Of a stretch of DNA of 64,000 bases, positions 17,384 to 26,564 are shown piece after piece. The first letter of the stretch is position 1; each line of letters opens with the position of its first letter. The position numbers and the translations under genes were made by a program. The stretch is taken from positions 64,596-128,595 of the forward strand of contig NZ_LMMA01000036.1 of the NCBI RefSeq assembly GCF_001422725.1. Direction: 5' to 3'. This stretch comes from Flavobacterium sp. Leaf82. Its GTDB lineage: Bacteria; Bacteroidota; Bacteroidia; Flavobacteriales; Flavobacteriaceae. The notes below the pieces were generated by a model. The model was not told the origin of the DNA and searched no databases. It was given only the letters and a program-made list of their open reading frames with translations.

Positions 17384-20300
17384 CTATTGAAACTCGAAAT
17401 TATCCAATAACAATCCTTTCAAATCTTCCCCTTCCAAAGTTATTTTATACGTTCCTGCATTGATATATCCGCCCGAAGTAGTGTTCAAAACCTTCCATTT
17501 TTCTGCCGAAGGAAAAAACTCAATCGCATCATTTCGCATTAAAATTCCGTATGCATCTTCCATCTTAAATTTTACTTTCAATGGCGTTTCATTTCGATTC
17601 ATAAAGCGGAAACGCATTAGATAGATTCCGGCAACTCCGGGTTTTACTTCAAATTCAATGCTATTATTGGTCTTTTTTGTAAACTCGATATAATCTGCTT
17701 TTTTAAAATTTCCTTTTTCGATTCCGCTTCCCGTTGTTTTCGCATTTTCTGCTTCGATAATAACTATTGGTCTAGAATCGTCTTTTTCGCCCATATCATA
17801 AGTTGGAACAACAGCAATTGTACTTAATGTTTCCGAATTATCAAAAAGAACCTTTTCTCCTTTTTTTACTTTTTTAGAAAAAATACTAAACTCAGTAGAA
17901 TCACTGTTTTTAGCTTTTTCGTCTATTTTTTTATAATCCGAAAGCCAGATCAATGACTTGATTTTACTATCAGTTAAAATATAAATATCTGAATCTTCTT
18001 TTGCAGTAAAAGAACCTTTAATTTTTAAATGAGTAGAAAATTGCAAATAATCTGCCCCAAACAGTTCAGAAGGTAGTTGTATGAAAAAAACATCAGAATC
18101 TGAATATTGCTTTGAATTAATATCAAGCCAAGACCCTATTTTATTCAAACTTTTTTCACCCGAGCTTAAAACCAGATTCTGAATATTTTTAGGAGATTCG
18201 TTTGCCGGTTTTGTGTTTTTATTTTTAGTCGCAATTGCAATCGCAGCTATTATCGCCTGCGAAGCTTTTACATTTGGAAACGAAATAACAATCTTTCCGT
18301 TTTTGCTTTTTACTGCAAAAGTTTTTTTAAAGGCTTTATCATGTCCAACTTCTGACCAAATATCCAAATCTTTTAGAACTACAGTATTGTTGATTGCAAC
18401 ATCAAACAAACGCCAGCCTTTGCAATCTAAACCGCCACCGATTCCGTACCACGGTTCTGTAAAATATAATTCGATCAGATATTCGCCATCAGGAGCAGGA
18501 AATTCATAACTCAATTTATCAACTCCGTATCTAAAATTTTGAAATAATTCAGGATCTTTTGTACCACTTATTGGGTCAAAAGTGCTTCTTTGACTCGCGT
18601 AGAAATCCGGAAGTTTTTCAAATTTATCCGTCCATGATAAGGAACCCCAAGTATTCTGACCACTTTTATGCGTGTCTGAAAGCCATATATTACCTGATGA
18701 ATCTGTCAATTCTGAACCTCCGCAATTAACTCTGTACAAATAATTATATCCTTTTTTTGGATCTAAAATATTGGCTTGATCTGTATAAAGTTCTTTAAAA
18801 TTTGGTGCTTTTGCAAGTGTATTCAACATGATATAATCTTTGGCTACAGCCACACCATTTACATAACCAACAGCATATAAAACATTATACTGGATCTTAA
18901 CATTGTTCCATTGAAAATGATTTCCGATTCCTGGATTTTTCAATTTTCCCAAAGAGATTTTATTGACATCGTTGAATAATTCGACTTCATCGCAATTCGA
19001 ATAAACATCAATTCCGCTTTTAATTCCTGCCGAATCCCAACGACTTGGCCACGTATGTGAAACGATATAAACCATAGGATTTGTTTTGTTCGACACATAA
19101 TTCGCGCGGTACATATAATACGCATCCAGAGGTTCACCCCAAATCGTAAAAAGACCTTTATAATTTACCGGACCCACTTTGTCGATATCCCTAAAACCTT
19201 CACCATTTTGAACACGTCCGGGATTTTCGTGCGAAGCAAAAAGCCAGTTGAATTGTCCTGCAATTTTATCTTTTACAGACTCAGCTTCGCGGACTTTAAT
19301 TTCCATTAATTGCGAAAATCTGTTTTCGCTCAGAATTCCTTTTTGGTCAAACTCACCCTCAGTGTGTAAATCTGCTGTTCGCCATGCGCCATATTCACCG
19401 TTTAAGAGTTGTGTACTCATTTCGAGATGATATTTTAAAGGATCCCCGCCATACGTTCCGGACCAGTTTTGTACCACATTCCAATCTGTTCCTTCTCCTC
19501 CGTTGCAAGTTGTTACAATGCGTTGCGAAGCAGAAACAGGATCCATTTCGCGAATGATTTTAGTGCATTCTTCGGCAAATTCTTTCGGAATTGTACTTTC
19601 GTTTTGCAATCCCCACATTACAACCGACGGACTGTTTCTGCGTTCTTTGATCCATTCCCGTAATAAGGTTTTAAAATTCTCTTTAAATTCCGGTGTATCG
19701 TACCAAATATGAGCTGAAAACTGACTCCAAAACAAAATTCCGTTTTCGTCCAGTTCTTTTTGATACAATAAATTATGTGGCTGATGCGCTTCTCTAAAAG
19801 CATTAAATCCAGCCGCTTTTATTTGTTCGATTCTCGAATGAATCTGCTCGTTTGAGAACGAATGACTATTACCAATTAAATGTTCATATTCGCAGGTTCC
19901 GTTTATAAATAAAGGCTCATCGTTAATAAAAAATCGATTGTCTTTTCCGTCCCTGCTAACTGGCCAACTAACCCAACGAATTCCGTATGGTGTTTTTAAT
20001 TCGTCTATTTTTTTTCCATTTTCATAAACAGAAGTTACCAATTGATACAAATAAGGATTCGATGGTGACCACAATTTTGGCTGAGGAATTTCAGGAAGTG
20101 TTTGTGCGATTTCTTTCGTCTCGCCTGAATTATTTTTGATTTCGCTTTTTATCGAAACTACTTTCTTTCCTAAAGCATCAAATAAGATATTTTCTATGGT
20201 TAAATTTCGGATTGCGTTTCCGTAATTTTTGATTTCGGTTGTCGTATGAAGAATTGCTTTTTGCTTAGAAGTTGAAGCATCATTCCAGATATGAACGCCA

Positions 20301-20911
20301 AAAGGTTCAATTCTGACTTCGTTTGTAATGACCAAAGAAACCGGTCTAAAAATCCCCATTGGCTGAGAACCTTCAGAAAATCCCCATTCGCCCGAACAGC
20401 CGCCGCAAACCCACGGCAAATCTGCAATAAATGATGGATGCGCCGCTTTGACGACGATATTATTCTCTTTATCTAAAGTAACAAACGCGGTAATATCGAG
20501 TGTAAATGTTGTTCTTCCGCCTTTGTGTTCGCCTGCTTTTTTGCCGTTTATCCAAACAGTTGCGTATGAACTGACACCTTCAAAGTATAAAAAAAGTCTT
20601 TTTCCTTTAGCCGATTTATCTAGTTTCAATGTTTTTTGATACCATGCAGTTCCGTGCAAATTGCCGTGTTTTGTTCTCCTGAAACCATAATACTGATCCC
20701 AGTTATGCGGTACATTTACTTGTTGCCATTGTGCACCTATTTTAGGATTGTTTACAAAATCATCTTCTTTTACCGGAAGCTGATCCAGAACAGTAGTATT
20801 CCAAGATGAATTCAGCGAAACTTCTTGACGAAATTCCGCTGAACTTTTATTGCTTTGACTCCAAACAAAGCAATTGTTTAAACAAAAAATTAAAAAAACT
20901 ATTTTCTTCAT
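17384..20911 (-). CDS. GH2 glycosidase with malectin and CBM6/35-like domains
   Basis: Large exported GH2 enzyme (1175 aa). Signal peptide MKKIVFLIFCLNNCFVWSQ. The sugar-binding domain carries WQQVNVPHNWDQYYG and VSSYATVWINGKKAGEH. The TIM barrel has RRNSPSVVMWGLQNES (Asn-Glu acid/base) and LLNGEYGAWRTADLH (candidate nucleophile Glu). A malectin-type domain follows at about 725-900 (YRVNCGG; WLSDTHKSG; ELYFTEPWYG; FDVAINN). The C-terminus from about 1050 (IIEAENAKTTGSGIEKG ... LLLDNFEF) looks like a CBM6/35 beta-sandwich. Members of GH2 in pectin loci are beta-galactosidases or beta-glucuronidases; specificity cannot be read here. It sits between the other GH2 gene and the 911-aa GH67-like protein, all on the minus strand. 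Confidence 0.85.
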   Translation of the reverse strand: MKKIVFLIFCLNNCFVWSQSNKSSAEFRQEVSLNSSWNTTVLDQLPVKEDDFVNNPKIGAQWQQVNVPHNWDQYYGFRRTKHGNLHGTAWYQKTLKLDKSAKGKRLFLYFEGVSSYATVWINGKKAGEHKGGRTTFTLDITAFVTLDKENNIVVKAAHPSFIADLPWVCGGCSGEWGFSEGSQPMGIFRPVSLVITNEVRIEPFGVHIWNDASTSKQKAILHTTTEIKNYGNAIRNLTIENILFDALGKKVVSIKSEIKNNSGETKEIAQTLPEIPQPKLWSPSNPYLYQLVTSVYENGKKIDELKTPYGIRWVSWPVSRDGKDNRFFINDEPLFINGTCEYEHLIGNSHSFSNEQIHSRIEQIKAAGFNAFREAHQPHNLLYQKELDENGILFWSQFSAHIWYDTPEFKENFKTLLREWIKERRNSPSVVMWGLQNESTIPKEFAEECTKIIREMDPVSASQRIVTTCNGGEGTDWNVVQNWSGTYGGDPLKYHLEMSTQLLNGEYGAWRTADLHTEGEFDQKGILSENRFSQLMEIKVREAESVKDKIAGQFNWLFASHENPGRVQNGEGFRDIDKVGPVNYKGLFTIWGEPLDAYYMYRANYVSNKTNPMVYIVSHTWPSRWDSAGIKSGIDVYSNCDEVELFNDVNKISLGKLKNPGIGNHFQWNNVKIQYNVLYAVGYVNGVAVAKDYIMLNTLAKAPNFKELYTDQANILDPKKGYNYLYRVNCGGSELTDSSGNIWLSDTHKSGQNTWGSLSWTDKFEKLPDFYASQRSTFDPISGTKDPELFQNFRYGVDKLSYEFPAPDGEYLIELYFTEPWYGIGGGLDCKGWRLFDVAINNTVVLKDLDIWSEVGHDKAFKKTFAVKSKNGKIVISFPNVKASQAIIAAIAIATKNKNTKPANESPKNIQNLVLSSGEKSLNKIGSWLDINSKQYSDSDVFFIQLPSELFGADYLQFSTHLKIKGSFTAKEDSDIYILTDSKIKSLIWLSDYKKIDEKAKNSDSTEFSIFSKKVKKGEKVLFDNSETLSTIAVVPTYDMGEKDDSRPIVIIEAENAKTTGSGIEKGNFKKADYIEFTKKTNNSIEFEVKPGVAGIYLMRFRFMNRNETPLKVKFKMEDAYGILMRNDAIEFFPSAEKWKVLNTTSGGYINAGTYKITLEGEDLKGLLLDNFEFQ

Positions 20912-21275
20912 ATCCTTTTTACTTACACCATATAAGTGATATAAGATAATTTAAGCTTATTAAAACCTAATTGCTTCGGTTTTGTCATTTCGACAAAGGA
21001 GAAATCTTCGCAAGTAACTCCGCACAGAATTGTGGTCAATCTTTGTCGAGTTCCTTGTGTGATCCTTCGTTCCTCAGTATGAAAAGATTCTGTTTCTATT
21101 CTCTGAGCAGACCTGACAGTCCCGAAGCCTCGGGATTAAAAACGGGTCAGTCTAAAATTACCAACGAGTTTGCGTGAGGGATGACAGTGGAGCTCTTTTT
21201 TAAGGTGATTTTTCTTCACCTTTAAAAAAAGCGGGAACGTACAGCCCGACCCGTAGGGACACGCCCAAAAAATTA
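20912..21275. repeat. 364-bp intergenic region with composite repeats
   Basis: No gene. From 20982 a TTTGTCATTTCGACAAAGG arm of the family seen at 24051 appears, but its right arm near 21061-21085 is degenerate. Further along are a short GTCCCGAAGCCTCGGGA hairpin (21119-21135), a second hairpin at about 21195-21232 (TTAAGGTGA against TCACCTTTAA), and a GC-rich tail (cagcccgacccgtagggacac). It looks like several eroded dispersed elements stacked together. Confidence 0.55.
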
Positions 21276-24011
21276 TTAATAAAACAACCAGTCGATTGCG
21301 CCTTTTTCTCCTGCATCGATATACCCAACATCGCGTGGCGTAATGGTTTGATTGGCGTCTATAAAACCTAAAATCAACACTCTGCCTTTGCCTAAATCCA
21401 GTTTATTCTCGCCTGGCTCAAACGTATATGTATGAATGTTTACACGTGGCAATTCTTTTAAATTCATGGCACTTGCCAAAATAACTTCGGCCTGACCGTG
21501 GGCATTTCCTGCGGCATCAGTTTCTAAACTTGGCGGAAATAAAAATCGCTTTTGGTCTGAATTAAAATAGCCTACAACCAATTTTACAGCTTTTGTATTT
21601 TTGAATTTTAAAAGTGTTCCGTTCTCATTTTGTGCCGTTTCATCGAACGTAATTCCTTTTAGGTTTTGCAATTCAGGAGCTATTTTTATAAACTCAGAAA
21701 TTGGTGTTCCGTATACTTTTGTTCCGTTTTTTACGCCATAAGTTCCTTTGCTTTCGCTCAGTAAAGTTACATCTGCGGTTTGCCACGGTTTGCTTTCTTT
21801 GGTTTCTATTTTACCATCTTTGGATGATTTTAGCAATTCTAAATTTCGTTTAAAATTAACCAATTCACGCTCGTAATGCGGTAATAATTCCTTCCAGGTT
21901 TTGTTATTTCCGTCGTCTCCACCAATCGGAATTCGGCGTTGAGCGGTCTGCATACTGTTGGCATAGAAGTAAGTATCTTTTGTAAGGTTGACTAAAAGCT
22001 CGTAATATTCGATACTTTTTTCTAAATGCGGCATCGCTTTATCCAGATCCGAAATATCATTAGAATAACTGTATCGTAAAACCAATAACGCTGCTTTTAC
22101 TTTCTCTGAAAAGAAATCAGCGAAAGCTTTATAAGCATGAATATCGTTTTTAAGACGCAAAAATTCTTCTTTATCTTTGGTTACTTTCGACTCTGCTTTG
22201 TCAATTGCCTCAACGGCTAATCGGCCATGTTCAGTAATTTCTGCAATAATCTGGGTTGGAAGTTCACCGGAATGCGGTTCCTTATTCCACTCTTTTTTGG
22301 CATATTCCAGAAGCAATTCACCGGCTGGTCCGCAAGATTCATGAAACCCCGGATAAACACGCCATTTTGATGGATTTACCAACTGGCTTTCGAACATTCC
22401 TAACAATAAAGTTTGACGATTTCCTTCGGTAATTCCGAAACGTCTTAGCGTTTTTGGAGCAATTTCTCCTGTTTCTTCGTAGGCTTTTAAAATGTTATTT
22501 GCCGCTTCTGAATCCGTTCCGTATTTAGCTGCTAAATCCTTATCCCAAAACTTAACTTCTTCATTTCTATCTCTTTTACTGTCCCACGCATATCTTGCCC
22601 AGGCTTTGTACCAGATCCAGTCGCGATCCATTTCAAGAATTCGATCGCCGGTTTTGGTTTTATCTGCAGAATATGGCCAGTCCCAATACGATGCCTGCGG
22701 ATATAAATGTAACGCATTGGCTCCGTGCACACTATGCATTGCTTTTACCGTTTTCTGGATAAAATCAGGCGATCCGTATCTAAAAGGTTCCAGATTTGCC
22801 AGAATATGAACATTTTCTATATGAATTGATTTTAAAGCACTTAACTGTTTGTGAGTTTCTCCCCAAGGTCCGCCTGGTGTATAAGTCGTCAAAGATTCTC
22901 CGGTATATTTGCTTTCTGTGTACAGGTTTTTATATAACGGAAGCGATTTTTCCATCACCAAAGGCCCATCTGTATCATGAGAACGCAAAATAATTGGCGG
23001 TTCATCCGTTCTTCCCAACGCTTTTAAACCGTCCTGAACTCCCGGAATAATGGTTTTGGTAAACCATTCGACATCATCATCAATTGTATTTATGGCTTCT
23101 CCAAGGCAAACTAATAGCCCAACATTTGGATATTTTTCGATAAAAGCAGCAATAGATTTTCTCGTATAATCTGAAAGTAAAGGCGTAATTGGGCGCGAAC
23201 GATCTTGTGTTTTAATGTTATAATGTTCTGCAAAAGGCTTGGAAACAATGATATTATAAAACATCTGAATCACCCAGATTCCTCTCTTGTTGGCTTCTTC
23301 AGTCAGGAATTTATAGATTTCCTCGTTCTTTTTAAAATCTGCTTCGCTTACTTCTAAGGCAAATGGATAATCTTTTAGTTTAACCAAAGATGCAAACGGA
23401 TGTCCGTTCCATAAATACAAAGAATTCATTCTGTTTTCTACCAACATATCCAAGTACTTCGTCCATAGTTTTTTATCATAAAACCAAGGAAAAGTTTCCG
23501 GCGTATACGGATATTCGTAAACATCTCTTCCCGAAAGATAAGTCGTTTTTTGCATTCCGATACACGCGCCTCTTAAAACCATTTCAGGACTGTCTTCTAT
23601 ATTTATTTCTGCCGGAATTTGTCCTGAACTTTTAATGCGATCTGCCAATTCCATTGCGCCATATAAAGCTCCGGAAGCATCAGTTCCTTCGATATAAATA
23701 ATGTTTTTTTGAGTACGAATTTGAAAACCTTCTTTTTTAGTCAGTTTACTATCGTCTATTTTAGCCGATTTTGAATTCTGTTTCCAGAAATCAGTTCTTT
23801 TTTCACCAATAACAATTACTTTGTCTTTTGAGTTTGACTTTACTATTTTATTTGAAGAAGTTACTTTAAAACCTTTTTCTGATAACGTTTCCGATAATTT
23901 TTCGGCTCCAAATGTTGCTCTCGGCGATTTTATATCACTAACAATTGTGATATTTTGCGCTGTAGCGAAAGTGGTGTAGAAACCTAAAAAAAGTAAAGTA
24001 AAATATTTCAT
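21276..24011 (-). CDS. Putative GH67/GH115-like glycosidase (uronidase candidate), family unassigned
   Basis: Exported 911-aa protein with signal peptide MKYFTLLFLGFYTTFATAQ. Residues 20-140 resemble the GH20b/GH67 N-terminal domain (DASGALYGAMELADRIK). A TIM-barrel-like region follows (about 145-480) with WTKYLDMLVENRMNSLYLWN, GLLVCLGEAINT and ILANLEPFRYGSPDF. A helical region (to about 750) and a beta C-terminus follow. By analogy with alpha-glucuronidases, Glu305 (LGEA) and Glu408 (NLEPF) are reasonable catalytic candidates; this is inference. Context suggests attack on a galacturonate or glucuronate linkage in pectin. I cannot place it in a numbered GH family. The 3' neighbour is the malectin GH2; the 5' neighbour is the exported isomerase-like lipoprotein. 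Confidence 0.65.
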   Translation of the reverse strand: MKYFTLLFLGFYTTFATAQNITIVSDIKSPRATFGAEKLSETLSEKGFKVTSSNKIVKSNSKDKVIVIGEKRTDFWKQNSKSAKIDDSKLTKKEGFQIRTQKNIIYIEGTDASGALYGAMELADRIKSSGQIPAEINIEDSPEMVLRGACIGMQKTTYLSGRDVYEYPYTPETFPWFYDKKLWTKYLDMLVENRMNSLYLWNGHPFASLVKLKDYPFALEVSEADFKKNEEIYKFLTEEANKRGIWVIQMFYNIIVSKPFAEHYNIKTQDRSRPITPLLSDYTRKSIAAFIEKYPNVGLLVCLGEAINTIDDDVEWFTKTIIPGVQDGLKALGRTDEPPIILRSHDTDGPLVMEKSLPLYKNLYTESKYTGESLTTYTPGGPWGETHKQLSALKSIHIENVHILANLEPFRYGSPDFIQKTVKAMHSVHGANALHLYPQASYWDWPYSADKTKTGDRILEMDRDWIWYKAWARYAWDSKRDRNEEVKFWDKDLAAKYGTDSEAANNILKAYEETGEIAPKTLRRFGITEGNRQTLLLGMFESQLVNPSKWRVYPGFHESCGPAGELLLEYAKKEWNKEPHSGELPTQIIAEITEHGRLAVEAIDKAESKVTKDKEEFLRLKNDIHAYKAFADFFSEKVKAALLVLRYSYSNDISDLDKAMPHLEKSIEYYELLVNLTKDTYFYANSMQTAQRRIPIGGDDGNNKTWKELLPHYERELVNFKRNLELLKSSKDGKIETKESKPWQTADVTLLSESKGTYGVKNGTKVYGTPISEFIKIAPELQNLKGITFDETAQNENGTLLKFKNTKAVKLVVGYFNSDQKRFLFPPSLETDAAGNAHGQAEVILASAMNLKELPRVNIHTYTFEPGENKLDLGKGRVLILGFIDANQTITPRDVGYIDAGEKGAIDWLFY

Positions 24012-24050
24012 TGTATTGTTATTTTATTCTTGAAACCTATCCTGCTTAGT

Positions 24051-24153
24051 TTGTCATTTCGACGAAGGAGAAATCCTCGCAAGTAACTCCGTAATCAAAT
24101 AACTAATCTTTGTCGATCTGGCAACGAAGATTTCTCCTTCGTCGAAATGACAA
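24051..24153. repeat. Perfect 25-bp inverted repeat (TTGTCATTTCGACGAAGG family)
   Basis: Arms 24051-24075 and 24129-24153 are exact reverse complements with a 53-bp loop. It sits between the isomerase-like gene and the GH67-like gene, where the transcript would form a strong hairpin. Confidence 0.9.
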
Positions 24154-24176
24154 AAATGAGAGTCATTAGATTAGTA

Positions 24177-25073
24177 TTAATTCTGAAAAATCTTTTTTAA
24201 ATAAGCCACATTTGCGCCATAATTAGCCTTTACATTATGAACCTGAGTCACATCTCTGGAACGTTCTACAATTAGCCAACCGCTCCATTTCATTTCGTCC
24301 AGCGTTTGTTTAATTTTTGGCATATCGATCGCAGTATCGTTTTCTAACCAAACTTTATCAGTGTTCGAAGCGTGAATTTGACCTAAATGTTTTTTGCCTA
24401 ATATTTTTAATTCTGATACAATATCTCTTCCGTTATCAACCGCGTTTGCAAAATTGAAGGAACTTTTAATGTATTTTGAATCAATTTCTTCCAGTAATTT
24501 TTTCTCTTCGGTAGCATTTAATGAAGTTTCAATTGCAATAACGCCACCAATTTTACCTACTTGTTTTCCCGCCCATTTTAATCTTTCGATAACTACCGGA
24601 CGTAATTCAGGATTTTTAACCAAATCACTTTCTGTACCTAACGGAAGATAAGCGACTTTTACCTTCATTTCTTTCATTGCTTTCACACAATCTTCAATCA
24701 TTGGCGCAATAGTTTCTCGTTTGGCAAAAGACTGCGCATAAAATCCGGACATCGCAATCGAACTTATTCCCACATTCAACTCTTTCGATTTATCAAGGAA
24801 TTTTTGTCTTTCTACTGGATCGCCTAATTTACTATCAAAAGTTGGTCTGTTTCCTAAACCTCCCATATCAAGTTCGATTCCGTCAGCTTTAATTTCAGCG
24901 GCTAAACCAAAAGCACCTAATTTTTGTCTTTTTAAAATCATCCAGTCGCAAACCGCAACTTTGTATTGTTGTTTTTTATTAGAAGATTGAGCTGTTACAC
25001 AACTATTAAATGCTCCTGCAAAAACAACCATAAAAAGTATAGCTGCTAATTTTATAAAACTCTTTTTGATCAT
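24177..25073 (-). CDS. Exported sugar-phosphate isomerase/epimerase-like TIM barrel protein
   Basis: 298 aa with a strongly hydrophobic leader and a possible lipobox-like cysteine (AGAFNSC), so periplasmic or lipid-anchored. The mature part resembles the xylose-isomerase-like/AP-endonuclease-2 TIM barrel: KADGIELDMGGLG, LNVGISSIAMSGFYAQS, VKVAYLPLGTESD, GGVIAIETSLNA, SSFNFANAVDNG, GQIHASNTDKVW, WSGWLIVERSRDV. These strands carry the usual metal-ligand positions (Glu, Asp/Asn, His, Glu). This fold is normally cytosolic, but exported versions are common in Bacteroidota glycan loci with unknown substrates. Gaps to both neighbours carry inverted repeats. The specific reaction cannot be stated. 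Confidence 0.8.
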   Translation of the reverse strand: MIKKSFIKLAAILFMVVFAGAFNSCVTAQSSNKKQQYKVAVCDWMILKRQKLGAFGLAAEIKADGIELDMGGLGNRPTFDSKLGDPVERQKFLDKSKELNVGISSIAMSGFYAQSFAKRETIAPMIEDCVKAMKEMKVKVAYLPLGTESDLVKNPELRPVVIERLKWAGKQVGKIGGVIAIETSLNATEEKKLLEEIDSKYIKSSFNFANAVDNGRDIVSELKILGKKHLGQIHASNTDKVWLENDTAIDMPKIKQTLDEMKWSGWLIVERSRDVTQVHNVKANYGANVAYLKKIFQN

Positions 25074-25088
25074 TGTTATATTTTTTTA

Positions 25089-25273
25089 ACCACGAATTAC
25101 TCGAATTGCACTAATTTTTTTTCTAAATTTTATTTCAATTTCTCTAATTATTTTGCCACAGATTAAACGATTAGCAGAGATTAATTTTTATACTGGCAAA
25201 ATCCTTTTAATCTGTAGCAAAAAAATAAATTCTCGCAAGTACATTAGTGTAAATTCGTGAAATTCGTGGCAAA
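25089..25273. repeat. Nested inverted repeats (CCACGAATT outer, CCACAGATTAAA inner)
   Basis: Outer arms: CCACGAATTACTCGAATTG on the left and AAATTCGTGAAATTCGTGG on the right. An inner pair, TTTTGCCACAGATTAAACG and TCCTTTTAATCTGTAGCAAAA, lies inside. Two element families have apparently nested in one gap upstream of the isomerase-like gene. Confidence 0.7.
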
Positions 25274-25281
25274 CTTTTTCT

Positions 25282-26427
25282 TTACTCTTCCTCAGCTTTT
25301 ACAGCCGTTACAACTTTATTTTCATCGCCCGGCCAGATTCCGTTTTTAATTGGAAGTGCTTTTAATTTACTTGGATCGATTTTTACATATTTCAGTTTTT
25401 CCCTTCTCCATGTATAAACGATATGAACCATTCCGTCAGAACTCTGAATCATCGACGGATAAGAATATTGGCTTATTTTTGAATCTTCTAAAACCAAAGC
25501 TGCATTCCAATTGATTCCGTCTTTAGAAACCGAAACATTCAGTGGTGTTCTTGGTCCTTTTGCCTCTGTTCCCGGAGGAAGAACATGATTATAAACCAAT
25601 AAATGTCTTCCGTCTTTTAGAGTTACGGCATCAGTTCCTGAATTATTATTGGGTAAACCAATTAATGACAAATCCGACCATGTTTTTCCGTTGTCTTTAG
25701 AAAATGTGCTAAAAATGGCTCTGTTTCTGGTTCTTCCAATCGCCTGAATACTGCCATCTTTATGGAATAAAATACTGGGCTGAATGGCATTTATTTTTTG
25801 TTTGCCTCTTGGCAGCGTATCGCCCATAACCCAGGTTTTTCCAAAATCAGGCGTACTTTCCATGCGAAGTCTCCAGCCGTCGCCTTCAATACTTGACGGA
25901 CATAATAAAGTTCCGTTGCTTAATAAAACAGGTTTATTTTTGATTGGTCCTAAGAAACCATCAGGCATTTTTTTTGCCTCAGACCACGTTTTTCCGTTAT
26001 CAGATGAAGTTCTGATTACGCCCCACCATTCAGATGGTTTGGGTCCTATTTTGTAGAAAAGCATTAAATCTCCACCCGGAATTTGATATAAAACCGGATT
26101 CCATGTTGGTAATCTTGGTCCTTCTTTCATCACACCATCAGCTACTTTAATCCCTTCAGTCCATTTATCACTTCCTTTTGGTTTAATGCTAACATAAATA
26201 CAAACATCAGGATGTCTTTCGTGTGTTCCTCCAAACCAAGACGAAACTAAATCTCCATTTGTTGCCTCGACAATTGTAACAGCGTGGCAAGACGGATATG
26301 GTGCTTTATCATAAATAAACTCATCGACCAAAATCCCTTCTTTCCAGGTTTTATTTTGTAAAGTAGGTTTACAACTTCCTAAAAATAAAAGACCAAGCAA
26401 AACAAATGTTAACTTTATTACCTTCAT
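25282..26427 (-). CDS. BNR-repeat beta-propeller lipoprotein, sialidase-superfamily exo-enzyme candidate
   Basis: 381 aa lipoprotein (lipobox LLFLGSC). Asp-box repeats SSDNGKTW, TPDFGKTW, SKDNGKTW and SKDGINW mark a BNR propeller, and the N-terminal part has GDLVSSWFGGTHERHPDVCI. The family includes GH33 sialidases and other enzymes that act on acidic sugars; in a rhamnogalacturonan locus a Kdo- or DHA-like keto-sugar, or a rhamnosyl-glucuronate unit, is more plausible than sialic acid. That is inference. The gene is preceded by an operator-like sequence matching the susC promoter (26508-26552), so it probably starts a transcription unit running down to the GH2 genes. No inverted repeat lies in its upstream gap. 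Confidence 0.75.
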   Translation of the reverse strand: MKVIKLTFVLLGLLFLGSCKPTLQNKTWKEGILVDEFIYDKAPYPSCHAVTIVEATNGDLVSSWFGGTHERHPDVCIYVSIKPKGSDKWTEGIKVADGVMKEGPRLPTWNPVLYQIPGGDLMLFYKIGPKPSEWWGVIRTSSDNGKTWSEAKKMPDGFLGPIKNKPVLLSNGTLLCPSSIEGDGWRLRMESTPDFGKTWVMGDTLPRGKQKINAIQPSILFHKDGSIQAIGRTRNRAIFSTFSKDNGKTWSDLSLIGLPNNNSGTDAVTLKDGRHLLVYNHVLPPGTEAKGPRTPLNVSVSKDGINWNAALVLEDSKISQYSYPSMIQSSDGMVHIVYTWRREKLKYVKIDPSKLKALPIKNGIWPGDENKVVTAVKAEEE

Positions 26428-26507
26428 TCTAAATTTTATTTTGAATTAAAATTTTTGATTTTAAATGCATTCCTAATAATTTTTAACGCAAAATTATTTA
26501 TTAAGTG

Positions 26508-26552
26508 TAAAAATAACACTAAAAAATTAAAGATGTATCCTGTACTGTCCCG
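26508..26552 (-). promoter_or_regulatory. Operator-promoter module shared with susC (BNR-propeller gene copy)
   Basis: Read on the minus strand, CGGGACAGTACAGGA (26552-26538) is followed after exactly 22 nt by TATTTTTA (26515-26508), one base off the Bacteroidota TAnnTTTG box. The operator differs from the susC copy only by three transitions. It holds two half-sites of the form YRGGA or CAGGA with a 10-bp period. A second possible box, TAATTTTG, lies at 26489-26496. There is no TTG element, which fits an activator-dependent promoter. Confidence 0.6.
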
Positions 26553-26564
26553 AATTTTTTAAAA

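Noticed and set aside
24037..24047. Third copy of the shared operator upstream of the GH67-like gene
   Set aside because: Only an 11-base half matches; there is no second half-site and no box at 22 nt, and the start codon is too close.
25282..26427. True sialidase
   Set aside because: Asp-boxes are shared by many propeller enzymes; the pectin setting and absence of sialic-acid genes make sialidase unlikely, so only a general call was kept.
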